64,000 nt of DNA from Morella rubra (GCA_003952965.2 RXIC02000410.1:248001-312000); one strand, 5' to 3'; positions 12,345 through 25,034 are shown, counted from the stretch's first letter. Notes: a model not told the origin generated them from the letters alone. A program made the numbers and translations.

Positions 12345-14683
12345 ATATGTAATATTAAAAAAAAAAAAAAACCGCAAAACTGTGCGTTTTGATTATTTAC
12401 GCAGGTCTTCTTCTCTTTCACACAAAAAGCCATTTTCAGCGAGTTTTGGTTGCTGACTCCATAGCCTGATAGTTTCCTTTTAGATTTCAATTTCTTCACC
12501 TATTTTTCGCCTAAAATCTCATTCTATTCAAATCTAGCAAACCCTATCGAGCTAAAAGATGTATTATTGCTTTTATTTTCGAGAATCACCACTTAGGTCA
12601 TGCTCTCTCTCTATCTACCCCCTTTTTTGAAGCTCTCTCTTTCTCTCTCTAGCCTTTGGAGACATGATTCGTAGGGGCTAGGTACTTTTTGGAGGTAGAT
12701 TTGATGTAATCTTAGTTGGGACCGAATTTCTTTGGATAAATTTTGAGTTATGTCATTTTATAGATAACATTGAAGAGCCAATCTTCAAAGGCTAGGCGAT
12801 TCTTCTATGTTTTCGTCGATGCATTTAGGTGAGTTTTCTTCAAGTCTTTTATCTTTGATGAAGTTTTAGATTCTAAATTTTTAGATTTTTCCATATCATT
12901 TTTGGGTTGCTGTAGGGTAGTAAGAGGTGAATTTGAAGAGATTTCGTGGATGGTAGAAATAACATATTCTTTTAGAGTTAATGGAGTTCAAATGATGAAA
13001 GGTTTGTCCATTCGATCTTGAATTTCGTTGTTGGAATTTGGTTATTGGGCTTATATTGAAGATGTGTGGATTGAGATGAAAAGATGACTAACGTTTAAAA
13101 TTGTTTTTTAGGTTTTGATTAACTGTTCAACCATCCTTGAGAAATCTTAAGTTTTGGTTAAACGTTTGAGGTAAGTAGTCCTTTAATGAGGTTCTTATAA
13201 AATTCTTAGATTGTGAAAAACCAGTGTACAACAATTAAATTATTTTACAAATTGAAAATGTTTTGGAAATGCGTTATTGTGAGAAACTAAATCCTTTGAT
13301 ATTGGAATTGTTGGATTTGTTTAGTTGAAATATGTGACTGTGAGCATACTATAAAACTATCCTCGTGCGTGACTGTTGTGTTCTTTGTGATCAAGAGGGG
13401 TCTTTGTCACTGTTGAGGTCTTTGTGACCATTGGGGTCTTCGTGATCATTGATAATTTTATTAGAAAAAATTACACAGAGCCCACTAGTTTTTAGGCCCA
13501 AATCAAAAGCCTCACTGGGTTTTAAAAAAAAATCTAAAAGCCCACTTGGTTTATTAGTTTGGTACGAAAACTAACTCCAGCCAATTCTGTTAGCGGAGAT
13601 AATGGAGCCCAATCCACATAATATAAATGAACGAATCGTTGCTTGACACGTGCTCAAAAAAACCACATAAGCTTCAACCTGCCATGTTGCACCCACATCC
13701 TGCCATGCCAACCATGACAATCTCCACTATACTAATAGAGACGTCTTGGAGGAAGCCCCTCGTTCATCAATCTGAAAATTCCCCTAAAGTTCTTTGCCCT
13801 TCTGCGAAGCTTTTAAAGATTTAGTCTGCCACGTCGTTTTGCCTTGGAGGTTCCTTCAAGAAAACTTCAGTCTGCCACGTCGTTCTCCCCATTCTACCTT
13901 GTGGGTCTTCCTCGACAATGTCCTCCGTGAGCTCATCATCTGCTGCTACAGATGCTCGAAATCTGGACACGGATTGGCTAGGGTTAGTTTTCGTACCAAA
14001 CTGATAAACCAAGTGGGCTTTTGGATGATTTTTAAAACCCAGTGAGACTTTTAATTTGGGCTTAAAACCTAGTGGGCTTTGTGTAATTTTTCCATTTTAT
14101 TAAGTTGCTTAGCCTTGAATATTTTGTTATAGATTATGTTTTTAGTTAGTATTGCTCACTATATTTTCTTGATTTCGATTATGCTTATAAACTGTCATTT
14201 TTCCCCTATCCTCATTGATTGCTACTTATTGAGTTATTTGTAGCTCACCACTTACTTCTTATTTTTCAGATATAGCGGTTGTTGGCAGAGAGTAGTAATG
14301 GATCTCAAGTGGTAGTTTTGAAAAGATTGTGAGTTACAGGATTGTTGAATAAAGAGTCCTTCAGAGACTTTGGTAGTGATTACGTCAATTTGGTGACTTT
14401 AGTAATTTTACTTCATTTGAGGAAAAACTGTTTATTTGGATCCTTTGTTAATTGTGAAATTTGAGGATTTTGGGAGTAGTGCTCTGACTAGATTTTTGGA
14501 TTTCATATTTTCATATGTTATGAATGGTTTGTGAGTGTGGTTTTTGATTATTAAGTGATGGAATGAAATTTTCTTTTGAGTTTTCTTTGTTGGGAAAAAT
14601 TTACTTGTAAACAGGGTGGAAAGTCCCATTTTTCAAAAAAAAAAAAACTATGTCCATCTGAACTTTTGAGTCGGCACTTTACA
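12345..14683 (+). mobile_element. LTR-like repeat C (fossil) with a nested MITE
   Basis: This is the third member of the repeat family at 7692 and 10575, in the same orientation. It follows an A-run and interrupts the B3 exon fragment just upstream. It is itself interrupted by the 630-base MULE-type MITE at 13464-14093. It ends of the type cactttaca. No coding content is seen. Confidence 0.45.
13464..14093. mobile_element. MULE-type MITE with 9-bp target repeats
   Basis: Long terminal inverted repeats of about 115 bases start gaaaaaattacac on the left and, inverted, ggaaaaattacac on the right. The element is flanked by a perfect 9-bp direct repeat, attttatta (13455-13463 and 14094-14102). 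A 9-bp duplication is typical of Mutator-like elements. The interior is non-coding; it carries agtctgccacgtcgtt twice about 50 bases apart. Confidence 0.85.
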
Positions 14684-17066
14684 GTATAGCTGAATCTCAA
14701 ACTAATCTCTATGGTTTATTTCCTTATAAACTAGTCTCAGAGGAATCCTCATGTTTTGGAGTAGCCATTCCGTCAACTCTACTAGTTCTATTAACGGAGT
14801 AAATCTTATATGACTAACAAAGACACATCACCATCAATCGCAAGCGATCATGTATTCCTCAAACTACCAAGTTGGATTGATTGGTGTTAATTTAAAATCC
14901 ACATCGAATTGTCTACGAACTTTGTGTGGCTGACTATGCATGACGTATTTTTCAAGCAGAAGATAACTTGTATGAGCTCAGGGTCCCTTTTTATTTGTTT
15001 CTCCCTTTGAAGGGAACTTGTTATATCTTTCAGATTAACCAACTGCATAGTACTGGGCTAGAACAGTTTATCTGTTGATCTTTGTTGATCGGTAGAAACT
15101 GTGTTGTGCCCCCATTCAGTAGTGTGCTCTGAAGCTAAATTGCCTAAAAATCCAGTAACTGGAAGTACTATTTGATTAAGAAAGTAATTTGTGCACGGTC
15201 TTGAAGTGGAATGCAGGCAGTATCCTTGTTCATTTGAAACCTAGCAAACTCCAAGTAATACCTGATTCTGGATACATTGTGCTTGATCTGGGCAGATGTT
15301 CGGGGACAAATCCCAAGAGACATTTGGGCCCAAAGCCCAAATGACAGTTAAAGGGAACAACTGACCCTTCTATTGAACTGTTAGGAATGATGGAAACTTT
15401 CTTGATCATGAGTAAAAAACCGAAAGGCTTAATTAGCGATTGATTTCTGGGTATTGCAAAATTTCTTCTCTTCAAGATATTTTTCATCCAGAATTATACC
15501 TGAGAAATTGAAACATTCTGTATCTGGTCTTTTCATATAGCAATTGGACGGAAAAATCTTACTTAAATAACTGAAGCCTGCTAATCTATGTAAAAGTGTA
15601 ATAACATACTCTAAAGTTTTTTTTTAAAAGAATTATAAATGTAAAAATCGAAATTATATCAACAATATTAATTGAACACAATAAGATTCCAGCGCAAACA
15701 ACCCCATGCCCTTCAAGGTAAATAACAAGAAAATTGACAAGAAAGTCATTGTACATCTCATTTCGAAGTCTTGCATTTGACAACGTTCATTGCTAAAAAT
15801 ATTCGCTAAGTAGTCACAGAATGCTCGACGCAAAACGCACTATCCAAATCAATATTTTAACCAAATAATAAATTTATAACTTTTAATTTTTTATAAAATG
15901 CTCAACAGAAATCAGATATAATAGACAAATTCTATAACACTAATGATGCACCTTGTACTCGTGCTATTGCAACCGGAACACTTATACAAACTCTAATATT
16001 TGAACTGAATCTAAAGAACCTATCTTTTGTTTTTGTTTGATCAAATCAATCAAATTTTGCCATTTTCCACACAGAACACCGGAGAGTTCACTAGTAAAAA
16101 AAATTAATTAAAGTGAAACAAGATACGGAATTGACTAATATTGACAAATTTCAATCCAATTGAGAAGTGGGAAAACTCAAAACCCTACAAAATACATGGA
16201 TTTTACTGACATAGAAAAGTTAACACAAACAGAAAAGAGACAAAAATTCATATTACACTGTTGAATTGGTAGACATTAATGCTATCAACTGGATTAAAGC
16301 AAGTTAAACAAAAATAACCAAAATTATTGAAGCAAAAGAAAATAAAAAATAAACCAATTCAGAATTATTTTTTAATTTTTATTTTAAGATTTCTTTTAAA
16401 TATCTACTAATTTTATTATATTCTTTTGCGATCGATATATATGTCTTAAGAGTAAAGTCGATTTCATCGAATAATTAAAACTTAAAAGACCAATTAAAAC
16501 CATATACTTCAAATTTTGGGTACGATTACTGATAAGACTTAAAGAAAGATTTTGCAAATTGTCAGGGGCACTCGACTCCGCTATGAAAGATTTTGTAAAT
16601 TTTTCATATTAAATTGTCAATGAAATCAATCTTGTCCACTTGGCAAAAAAAGAAAAAGAAATCAGTCTTGTCCAAAAAAAAAGAAGCAAATCTGGAAGGA
16701 AATATCATGCCTAATAGGCACGATAACGAGTATCCTAATGGACCAAATTTCGTGGTACCTGTTGGCCTGAGATTAGACATGAGACAAAGACAAGAGAAGT
16801 AACACCCAAATTCCAATGTCCCGCTGTTTTCAAGCAGTTTCTTGTACCTAAAAAGCATCAATTTGCTGTCGGTTTGTCCATTATCACAAACGGGACGCCG
16901 TGACGGATGGTTGCATGTATGGCCACCTCAAAAATCAGGTTTCACTAAGAATCAAAGCAGATTCTGACGGAAGCAGGTTAATCTTCCGGTCGGAGATCAA
17001 CCATTTTCATCTCCCATCAAATATCTGACTTCATCATAATTCATAACTACTGTATCTGATAAATCA
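14684..17066. other. intergenic with remnant of a gene-1-type B3 3' end
   Basis: Near 14925-14943 are the last codons of a gene-1-type B3 gene (VADYA-like ending). They are followed by its 3' flank, matching 2205-2665, up to about 15390. The DNA from 15420 to 17066 matches 3080-4646. No intact gene is present; the gene-1 partner of this unit has been lost apart from fragments. Confidence 0.65.
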
Positions 17067-18923
17067 ATGACGCGCCGCCGGACTAGAATGGTGCCCAACT
17101 CGAGCCACCCACACGGATCGTCAAGTCCAATGGCGCCTAGGAGACCCCCGCACTTTTTCAAGATAATACTTCCCTCTGCCATGGCCGAGAAGAAGCTGGT
17201 AATGTACCACTCGAAATGTTTTTAACACTCTGTTTTCTAAGAAATGGATCTTTACATTCAGCATGGTTGCCGAGAAAATGGAGGAAACTGAAGGACGGAA
17301 TCGTTAGGACCTCTATCCATTGTAATGCGTTGCTTGTATGTTTGTCTAATTTTGTGGTTTTTGCTTCTGATATTGCGACAATGGATTGCTTGGTTCTTGG
17401 TTTCTTTTGGTATTTAAAAATGAGAAGAAAGAGTTGCTTCTTGAGATAGATTATTTGTAGAGTATCTAAAGTAGTATACTTTACATGCAAGTATATGCAT
17501 GAAGGGAGTTTGACTGAATATGGGGAATACTTAGTGAAGGACATGGAGGCCGGAAAGTGGTCCGAGCATTTAATTATTAAATCTGGCTACTAGTAAGCCA
17601 AACGTAGGAAAAAAAAAATGAAGAAAACAAATTCTACAGTCACTAGGAAGTTTTTTTTTTTTTTTTTTTTTTTTGTGAGCTACAGTCACTAGGAAGTTGA
17701 ATGTCCCACACTATTCAAACACGTGTGAAGTTTATGGAACCTTAATTCTAGCTGTTTAGCATGTTTTCCAACGTTCCATATTAATGGAATAGCCTTGACA
17801 ATCAGCATGTTAAGGAGATTTTGAATGCTTGGAGACAAACTTTTGTATCCCAGAATTTCTTTAGCTGGGAAGAAACCAAAAGCTGATCAACCTTCAAACT
17901 GTTTAATTGAAGCAGATCACCAAGTTTCTCCAATTTTATGTTTGTAATGGTGAGAAGCTATTTGTCTGTTTACATTTTGGAAGCAAAAGGTTTCCTATGT
18001 TTAATCAGAACCATATGACTTAATTTGGTTGCTGCAGCGGATCCCTGCAAAGTTTGTAAGGGAATTTGGGGATAAACTATCAGCACGTGCTACACTCACT
18101 GTTCCTAATGGTCAAATTTGGCAAGTGGGATTGGAGGAAGCTCAAAGCAAGATTTGGTTTCAGGAGGGTTGGCGAGATTTTGTAGAACATCATTCTATAG
18201 ACCATGGTTACTTCTTAGTCTTTAGATACGAAGGAAATTCGAATTTCTCTGTTCTTGTATTCGATCAGACTTCCACCGAAATTCAGTATCCATGGAACAA
18301 CAAGAAATGTCAACGGGGTCGGGAAGATCAGGTAGACTTAATCAAATTAGATGATTCGGAAAACTCAGGGCATGACGAGTTGATCAAAAAAGAAATGTCT
18401 AACTCAGATGAGTTGTCTGCGGAACCTGAAGACAGAGAAATCCTTGTTGGGAAGAGACGTGCTGGCACATCTTCAAAAGCAAGAGAGGCGATGTCCAGAG
18501 GAAGCAAGAGAGCAATCGAAGCAGCCAAAATGTTAAAGCCTAAGAGTCCTTCGTTCATGGCCATCATGCGGTTCCATCAAATTCATAGTTGTTTTATGGT
18601 GAGCCTTTATACATGATTTGATGTCTTGTTTTCCAATTAAATCTATGAAATATGCTTTTCTTGTGCAGTATGTGCCTGTTGGATTTGCTATCAATTATAT
18701 TCGTACGCATCAAATCGTCAAACTTCAGACTTGTGATGGACAATGGCATGCGACGTGCTGCTCCCACAAGCGATCATCTTCAGCAATGCAACTGAGGAGG
18801 GGGTGGAATATATTTTGCAAGGAAAATAATTTAGAAGAAGGAGATGTCTGTGTCTTTGAGCTGATCAAGAGGAAGCCCATTGTGCTTAAAGTCTCCATAT
18901 TCCGCATGGTTGACTATGCATGA
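17067..18923 (+). CDS. B3 gene 3: VRN1/REM-like protein with two B3 domains
   Basis: Predicted exons are 17067-17198, 18038-18598 and 18669-18923, giving 315 aa with phase-0 GT-AG introns. B3-1 spans about residues 29-125 (HFFKIILPSAMAEKKL, RIPAKFVREFGDKL, IWFQEGWRDF, YFLVFRYEGNSNF). The linker of about 80 residues is acidic first (DLIKLDDSE) and then basic (GKRRAGTSSKAR, RGSKRAIEAAKML), a plausible nuclear localisation region. B3-2 starts at KSPSFMAIMRF and ends with GDVCVFELIKRKPIVLKVSIF. It is intact and close to the gene at 23243. Intron 1 holds a 29-base poly(T) insertion with 17-bp target repeats. The likely role is a DNA-binding nuclear regulator; the target genes are unknown. Confidence 0.88.
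17634..17696 (-). mobile_element. poly(A)-only retroinsertion with 17-bp target repeats
   Basis: The bases ctacagtcactaggaag occur at 17634-17650 and again at 17680-17696. Between them are only 24 T and gtgag. The equivalent introns of the neighbouring copies have this site once, with no T-run. This is the footprint expected of LINE machinery inserting little more than a poly(A) tail on the minus strand. Confidence 0.8.
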
Positions 18924-21028
18924 ACCATTTCTCAGACTAGAGAACTTTTTTGTTTTGGGAATTCGGACTAAGATAACTTGTCTACACCATAGAGTCGGTG
19001 ATGTCTGAAATCCAGTCTTTTGTCTTCCCCCTTCTTAAGGGCCAATTTGGAGCTATTCTGGAAGTCCATTGTGTAGGAATTGGTCTGTTTCATTTGTGGA
19101 TTAGTAGGAACTCTTGTTAAGTGCCTCCATTTAGAGTCTATATCTTAAGCGAACTTGACTGAATCCAGTAACTACTGGCCTTAGTGGATTAAGAATATGC
19201 ATAATTTTCCATCGCTAGGGAAGTGAAATGCTGTTGAAATCCTTCCTCAACCAACACTAAAGCAACTGGGAGTCTGGGAAGAAGGTGCAGGAAGACGTGT
19301 GGCTCTGTGTTGCAAAAACTTCGCATTTCTTGCAAATACAACCTTTTTGCAAATCTGGATTTTCCTCTACTGGGTTGGTCTAGCGGTCAAGACTTCGGGT
19401 GTTCAATTTTGGGTTGAGCCTGACCAGCCCGACAAAACCAAACGAGCTCGATAGGCTTCGACTGGTTTCCAGATGGGCTGATTCGGCACTCGGTCCAAAA
19501 ATTATAGAAACTGAATGGGTTGGTTCTGTTATTGTTTATCTCGTTGAAATCGAACCGACCCATTATACATATTAAAAAAAGAAAAAGAAAATAAAACACA
19601 TTTTCTTTGCTCGACCTCTCCTCTTCTCTCACCTTTGGTTCTCTTTCTCTCTCACCTCCGGTTTTCTTTTTCTCTATCGCATGTCTCTCCTCTCTCTCCC
19701 CTCTGGTTCTCTCTCACTCTTCTCTCTTTGGTTCTCTCCCTCTTCTCTCTTAGTTTCTCTTGTCTTTGGTTCTCTCTCTCGCTTTCTTAGGTGTTCGGTT
19801 TTTTTGAATTTTCTAGATTCTTTTTAATTTTCGTAATACAAAAAATTCTATAACTAAACATCATTTTTAACACTATATAAAAATAACTATAACACGTATA
19901 CTGATAAAATTAACATTATTAAAAAATTCTCAAAAATTTCACTGTAACCGAATCTTCTTAGAATCTCTTTTGTCTTTGGTTACTTCCCTTGCACTTCTCT
20001 CTTAGTTTCTCTTGTCTCTGGCATCAATTGGCGCTTCGACCGATCCCGTTGACGTCGGTGTTGGTTAGTTGTCCGTACTTCGGTTCGGGGGTCGGCGTAC
20101 CAAAGGAGTCAGTTTTCGCCCCTAATCTAGACATGAGTTTTGAAGTTTTGCTCTCTTCAAGGTCTTCATTAATAAAAAAAAAATACAACTTTATATCCGA
20201 GAAATTTTTATCGGAAAAACTGATAATAATTTAAAAATAATCATGTCTATGTTTGCCCAAAAAAAAGATATAAATCACAAACGATTTTCAGTTATTTTAT
20301 TTTACAAATTGTATGGCGTGAATCATGTCACGATATCCATCTAGATTTTAGAAGAAAGAAAATGTCATAAAAACGGACGTAATGACAGTGAATGTGTCAA
20401 TTAATGCATAAAAAATTCTGCTTTGAAAATTTAGCTCTTGCAGATTCAAAGTCTTGGAATTTTCAACTTGGAGAACGAAAAGTATTTTAAATGGTTTGCT
20501 TTTCCTTAAATTTCTAGGAAGTTGTGCTGCATTCTCGAGAAATTGTAGAATGACTCTTGGCAAGATACGAGGCAATTAGCTTGGCTCTTTAACGTATGTA
20601 GCATAATTAATATAAGAAGTATTATAAATAAGTGATGAGAGATTTGGAAGGATTTAATTCAGAAAATATAATTCACCCTTTAAAATTAGAAATTTGGTTA
20701 AGTTTTGCTCCATTTTATCCTACTTTTCTCGAATTAATGTTATCAAATTCTCTCTTTATCTATTTTTTTCCCTCATTGTTAACCATGCCACAATATATTT
20801 CCAATATCCAAGAATTTGTTTCCTCTAAGCTCCGATGTAAATTAATATGCTTCACCTAAGCATTGTTGAGGGCATTAGGCAAGTCATAAAAATCCTTCTA
20901 AATTTAAAAATTTTAAATTAAACCATAAGTTTGATTTTTACCTATTTTGATGCAAAATTATTAATTAAACCAATAAATCATTTGCGAGACATAAAATTGT
21001 TAAATGGTTTAATCTATTTCAAGATATA
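18924..21028. other. intergenic, downstream of B3 gene 3
   Basis: No gene is seen. The 3' flank to ~19380 matches that of the gene ending at 25034. The region 19384-20345 is a repeat also found at 25525-26310. Beyond ~20600 is AT-rich unique DNA. Confidence 0.5.
19384..20345. repeat. CT-rich dispersed repeat, copy 1
   Basis: It begins with a segment like gttcaattttgggttgagcc and passes through a long tract of ctctctc/ggttctc motifs. It then runs into a segment with gtcagttttcgc shared with 25525-26310. The block-1 unit lacks it, so it entered before copies 2 and 3 separated. Its class is unknown; no coding domain is seen. Confidence 0.55.
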
Positions 21029-21430
21029 GTTTTTTTTTTTTCTAAGCAAATACTTCATTAAAACAAAAACCACGTTACAAAAGTAACGGTGGAAAATGAA
21101 GGATTGTCACAGTTCAAAATTACAGGAGGAATACACAAAATAGGAATGTTTCTAACAAGATTCTCCTGAGCAACCCACATTGCACGCTAAGAGCGACTTG
21201 ATATCCTGGATCAAGGCATCTATAGACCAATCGGGCTGGAAGGTGGAAGAGCTTAGCACACTACAAACCTCCAAATTATCACCCTAAAAAAACAATTAGG
21301 GGATAACCAAGAAAGAAAGCCTCCTGAACAGCAAGAAGAGCAGTTCTGACCTCTTCCATAAGGGGAGTATTGGAAGGGAATCTCTTTGTCCATGCAAAGA
21401 GTACACGGTACACAACCATTGCAATTTTTA
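21029..21430 (-). mobile_element. 5'-truncated LINE tail, minus strand
   Basis: Read on the minus strand, the frame gives MEEVRTALLAVQEAFFLGYP, then a segment like SALSSSTFQPDWSIDALIQD in a shifted frame, as in the RNase H-like end of plant LINE ORF2. A 3' tail follows that ends in an A-run (the T-run at 21031-21042 on the plus strand). It is broken and 5'-truncated. I did not find convincing target repeats. Confidence 0.6.
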
Positions 21431-23242
21431 CAAACTGCAACAACGAGAGTAAACGAGGGTATAATGGTAGCATTAAAATTAATCTTCTAAATAATTACCA
21501 ACTGTCGAGACATAATTGTTAGTAAATAATTTTTTAAAATCTTTAATTTTGAAAAATATTTTTATATTAAAGCAAATGTAACATGTATATTAATTAATTA
21601 GTATTTCATATGCAATTTGAAAAATAATCTAATTATTTTATTACATTAAATATTTCAATTAGAATATTAATTTTTATTTTTGTAATTATTTTAAAAACTT
21701 TTAATTTTAAAAATAAATCCAAACCAATATCAGAATACATGTATACCTAAAGAAAATTTTCACGAGACATTTGTAGGCCTATTTTATAAGACTAATTTGT
21801 AGGTTGTTAGGCTTTTTATTAAGTTATATTTTCATAAGTTTTCAGCTTTTTTTTTTAACAGGCTTTTCTAGACTATAATTTGTAGGCCTGTCTTAGGCTA
21901 CTGTTATAGCTCTCAGATTACCCGACTGCATAGAAAACAGTTTATCTGTTGATATTCGTTGATTGGTAGAAACTGTGTTGTGCCTCCATTCAGTAGTGTG
22001 GTGTGAAACTAAATTTACCCAAAATCCAGTAACTACCAGTACTATTGCAATGAGAAAGTAATTTGTGCACGGTCATGAAGTGGAATGCAGGTGGTAATAC
22101 CCGATTATTATTATTATTCTGAGTGATACATTGAGCTTGATCTGGGCAGAAGTTTGGGGACAAATCGCAAGACAGTTAAAGGGCACTCGACCTTGACATT
22201 CTGCTTGGATACGGGCTGCGACGACAAAGAGAATTGAAGTGATACTGTGGGAGTTGCAGGTCTATAGCCGCAAATTCAGAGTTGAGTCAGGAAAAGAAGA
22301 GCTACGAAAAAGCAGAGGGGGATTTCAGGCCTTAGACCCAAAGTCCAGATTTTATTCAGGTTCCGAGTAATAAAGGATATTGAAGGAAATGAGTACGAGT
22401 TGGAGGTCCAAAACCCAGAATCAGTTCGAATTCACGCTTCGCGTCGTGCAGCACATGCAATTCAAGAACTAAAACAGAGCAAACCTATGACAATGTCTCA
22501 ACTTCGAAGATAACCCTATTCAGAAACAAGCTGAAGTCTGCAGAATCAGAAAGTAATAGCGAGAAGCCCAATTCGAAAAAAAAAAAAAAGATTCAAATAG
22601 GAGGGGAGCGAAAAAATTAGAGTTGGCCGCAAGCATATTGGGGATTTTGGGTAAGCGAGAGAGCCGTGGGAAGGAGAGTGCTATTTAGCTGACCCTAAAA
22701 GACCAATTGAAGCCATATACTTCAAATTTTTGGGGACCATTACCGATAAACTTACGAAAGATTTTGCAAATTGTTGCCAACTCACACTATGAAAATAAAT
22801 TGTGAAATGAAATCAGTCTTGTCGAACAAAAACCAGCAAATTTTTTGCAAATCTGGAAGGAAATATCACGCCAAATAGGCACGCTAACGAGTATCCAAAT
22901 GTACCAAATTTCGTGGAACCTGTTGGCTTCAGATTAGACGTTAGACAGAGACAAAAAAGTAATATCCAAATTCCAATGTCCCGCTATTTTCAAGTAATTT
23001 CTTGTACCTAAAAAGCATCAATTTGCTGTCCGGTATTGTCCATTATCACAAATGTGGCGGATGGTTGCAACTTGCATGTATGGCCACCTCGAAAATCAGC
23101 CTCTTTTCACTGAGAATCAGAGCAAATTCTAAGGAAGCAGGTTACCATCAAGTGATCTTCCGGTCGGAGAGGAGATCAACCATTTTCATCTCCCATCAAA
23201 ATATCTGACTTCATCATAACTACGGTAGGTGATAAATCATCA
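21431..23242. other. intergenic with a second gene-1-type flank remnant
   Basis: Bases 21897-22190 match the 3' flank of B3 gene 1 (about 2300-2645), marking the start of unit copy 3. Bases ~22200-22690 have no match elsewhere in the window and look like transcribed non-repeat sequence. From ~22700 the DNA matches the upstream flanks of the other B3 units. No intact gene is present. Confidence 0.55.
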
Positions 23243-25034
23243 ATGACGCGCCGCCGGACTAGAGTGGTGCCCAGCTCGAGCCACCCACGCGGATCGTCAA
23301 GTCCAATGGCGCATATGAGACCCCCGCACTTTTTCAAGATAATACTTCCCTCTGCCATGGCCGAGAAGAAGCTGGTAATGTACCACTCGAAATGTTTTTA
23401 ACACACTGTTTTCTACGAAATGGATCTATACTGCATGGTTGCCGAGAAAATGGAGGAAACTGAAGGACGGAATCGTTAGGACCTCTATCCATTGCAATGG
23501 CTTGCTTCTATGTTTGCCTAATTTTGTGGTTTTTGCTTCTGATATTGCAACAATGGATTCCTTGGTTCTTGGTTTCTTTTGGTATTTAGAAATGAGAAGA
23601 AAGAGTTGCTTCTTGAGATAGATTATTTTTAGAGTATCTAAAGTAGTATATATGCTTTACATGCAAATGTATGCATGAAGGGAGTTTGACTGAATATGGG
23701 GAATACTTGGTGAAGAACATGGAGGGAGAGTGGTCCGAGCATTCAATTATCAAATCTGGCTACAAGTAAGCGAATGATAAGAAAACAAATTCTACAGTCA
23801 CTCGGAAGTTGAATGTCCCACAGTATTCAAACATGTGTGAAGTTTATGGAACCTTAATTCTAGCTGTCTAGGATGTTATCAAACGTTCCATATTAATGGA
23901 ATAGCCTTGACAATCAGCATGTTAAGGTGATTTTGAATGCTTGGAGAGAAAACTTGTGATTCCCAGAATTTCTTCTAACTGGGTAGAAACCAAAAGCAGT
24001 CAACCTTCAAACGGTTTAATTGAAGCAGATCACCAAGTCTCTCCAATTAAGGTCTGTAATGGTCATAAGCTATTTTTCTGTATACATTTTGGAAGCAAAT
24101 GTTTCCTCTGTTTAATTAATACCATATGACTTAATTTGGTTGCTGCAGCGGATCCCTGCAAAGTTTGTAAGGGAATTTGGGGATGAACTGTCAGCAAGTG
24201 CTACACTCACTCTTCCTAATGGTCAAATTTGGCAAGTGGGATTGGAGGAAGCTCACAGCAAGATTTGGTTTCAGGAGGGTTGGCGAGATTTTGTAGAACA
24301 TCATTCTATAGACCATGGTTACTTCTTAGTCTTTAGATACGAAGGAAATTCGAATTTCTCTGTTCTTGTATTCGATCAGACTTCCACCGAAATTCAGTAT
24401 CCATGGAACAACAAGAGCTGTCAACGGGAAGATCAGGTAGACTTAATCGAATTAGATGATTCAAAAAACTCGGGGCATGATGACGAGTTGATCAAAAAAG
24501 AAATGTCTAACTCAGATGAGTTGTCTGCGGAACATGAAGACAGAGAAATCCTTGTTGGGAAGAGACGTGCCGGCACATCTTCAAAAGCAAGAATGGCGAT
24601 GTCCAGAGGAAGCAAGAGAGCAATCGAAGCAGCTAAAATTTTAAAGCCTAAAAGTCCTTCGTTCATGGCTATCATGCGGCACTATCAAATTCATAGATGT
24701 TTTATGGTGAACCTTTATACATGGTTTGATGTCTTTAAGTTTTCCAAATAGTTCTATGAAATATGCTTTTCTTGTGCAGTATGTGCCTGCTGGATTTGCT
24801 ATCAATTATCTTCGTAAGCATCAAATCGTCAAACTTCAGACTTGTGATGGACAATGGCATGCGACGTGCTGCTCCCACAAGCTATCATCTTCAGCATTGC
24901 AACTGAGGAGGGGATGGGGTATATTTTGCAAGGAAAATAATTTAGAAGAAGGAGATGTCTGTGTCTTTGAGCTGATCAAGAGGAAGCCTATTGTGCTTAA
25001 AGTCTCCATATTCCGCGTGGTTGACTATGCATGA
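23243..25034 (+). CDS. B3 gene 4: VRN1/REM-like protein with two B3 domains
   Basis: Predicted exons are 23243-23374, 24149-24706 and 24780-25034, giving 314 aa. It is the nearest relative of the gene at 17067, with the same exon lengths to within one codon in exon 2 and the same splice sites. B3-1 starts at HFFKIILPS (about residue 29) and B3-2 at KSPSFMAIMRHY (about residue 209). The linker carries the same acidic and basic halves, including GKRRAGTSSKARMAM. The frame is intact throughout. It differs from its sisters in a handful of surface-type residues in the N-terminal tail and linker. Its close similarity to gene 3 fits the most recent duplication in the array. Function as a DNA-binding nuclear protein is inferred from the family. 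Confidence 0.88.

Larger units (their letters stand above)
14925..20560 (+). repeat. duplicated B3 unit, copy 2
   Basis: This block is the second copy of a unit running from a gene-1-type 3' end through a gene-2/3/4-type B3 gene and its downstream DNA. Copy 1 is about 2205-6900 and copy 3 is about 21897-26515. Copies 2 and 3 also share the 0.9-kb CT-rich insertion downstream of the gene, which copy 1 lacks. Confidence 0.7.

Noticed and set aside
13627-14045. small open frames within the MULE-type MITE
   Set aside because: They lie within a non-autonomous element, show no domain, and do not look like codon-constrained sequence.
17158-17544. 128-codon open frame on the minus strand
   Set aside because: It overlaps exon 1 and intron 1 of B3 gene 3 and is not conserved as an open frame in the equivalent introns.
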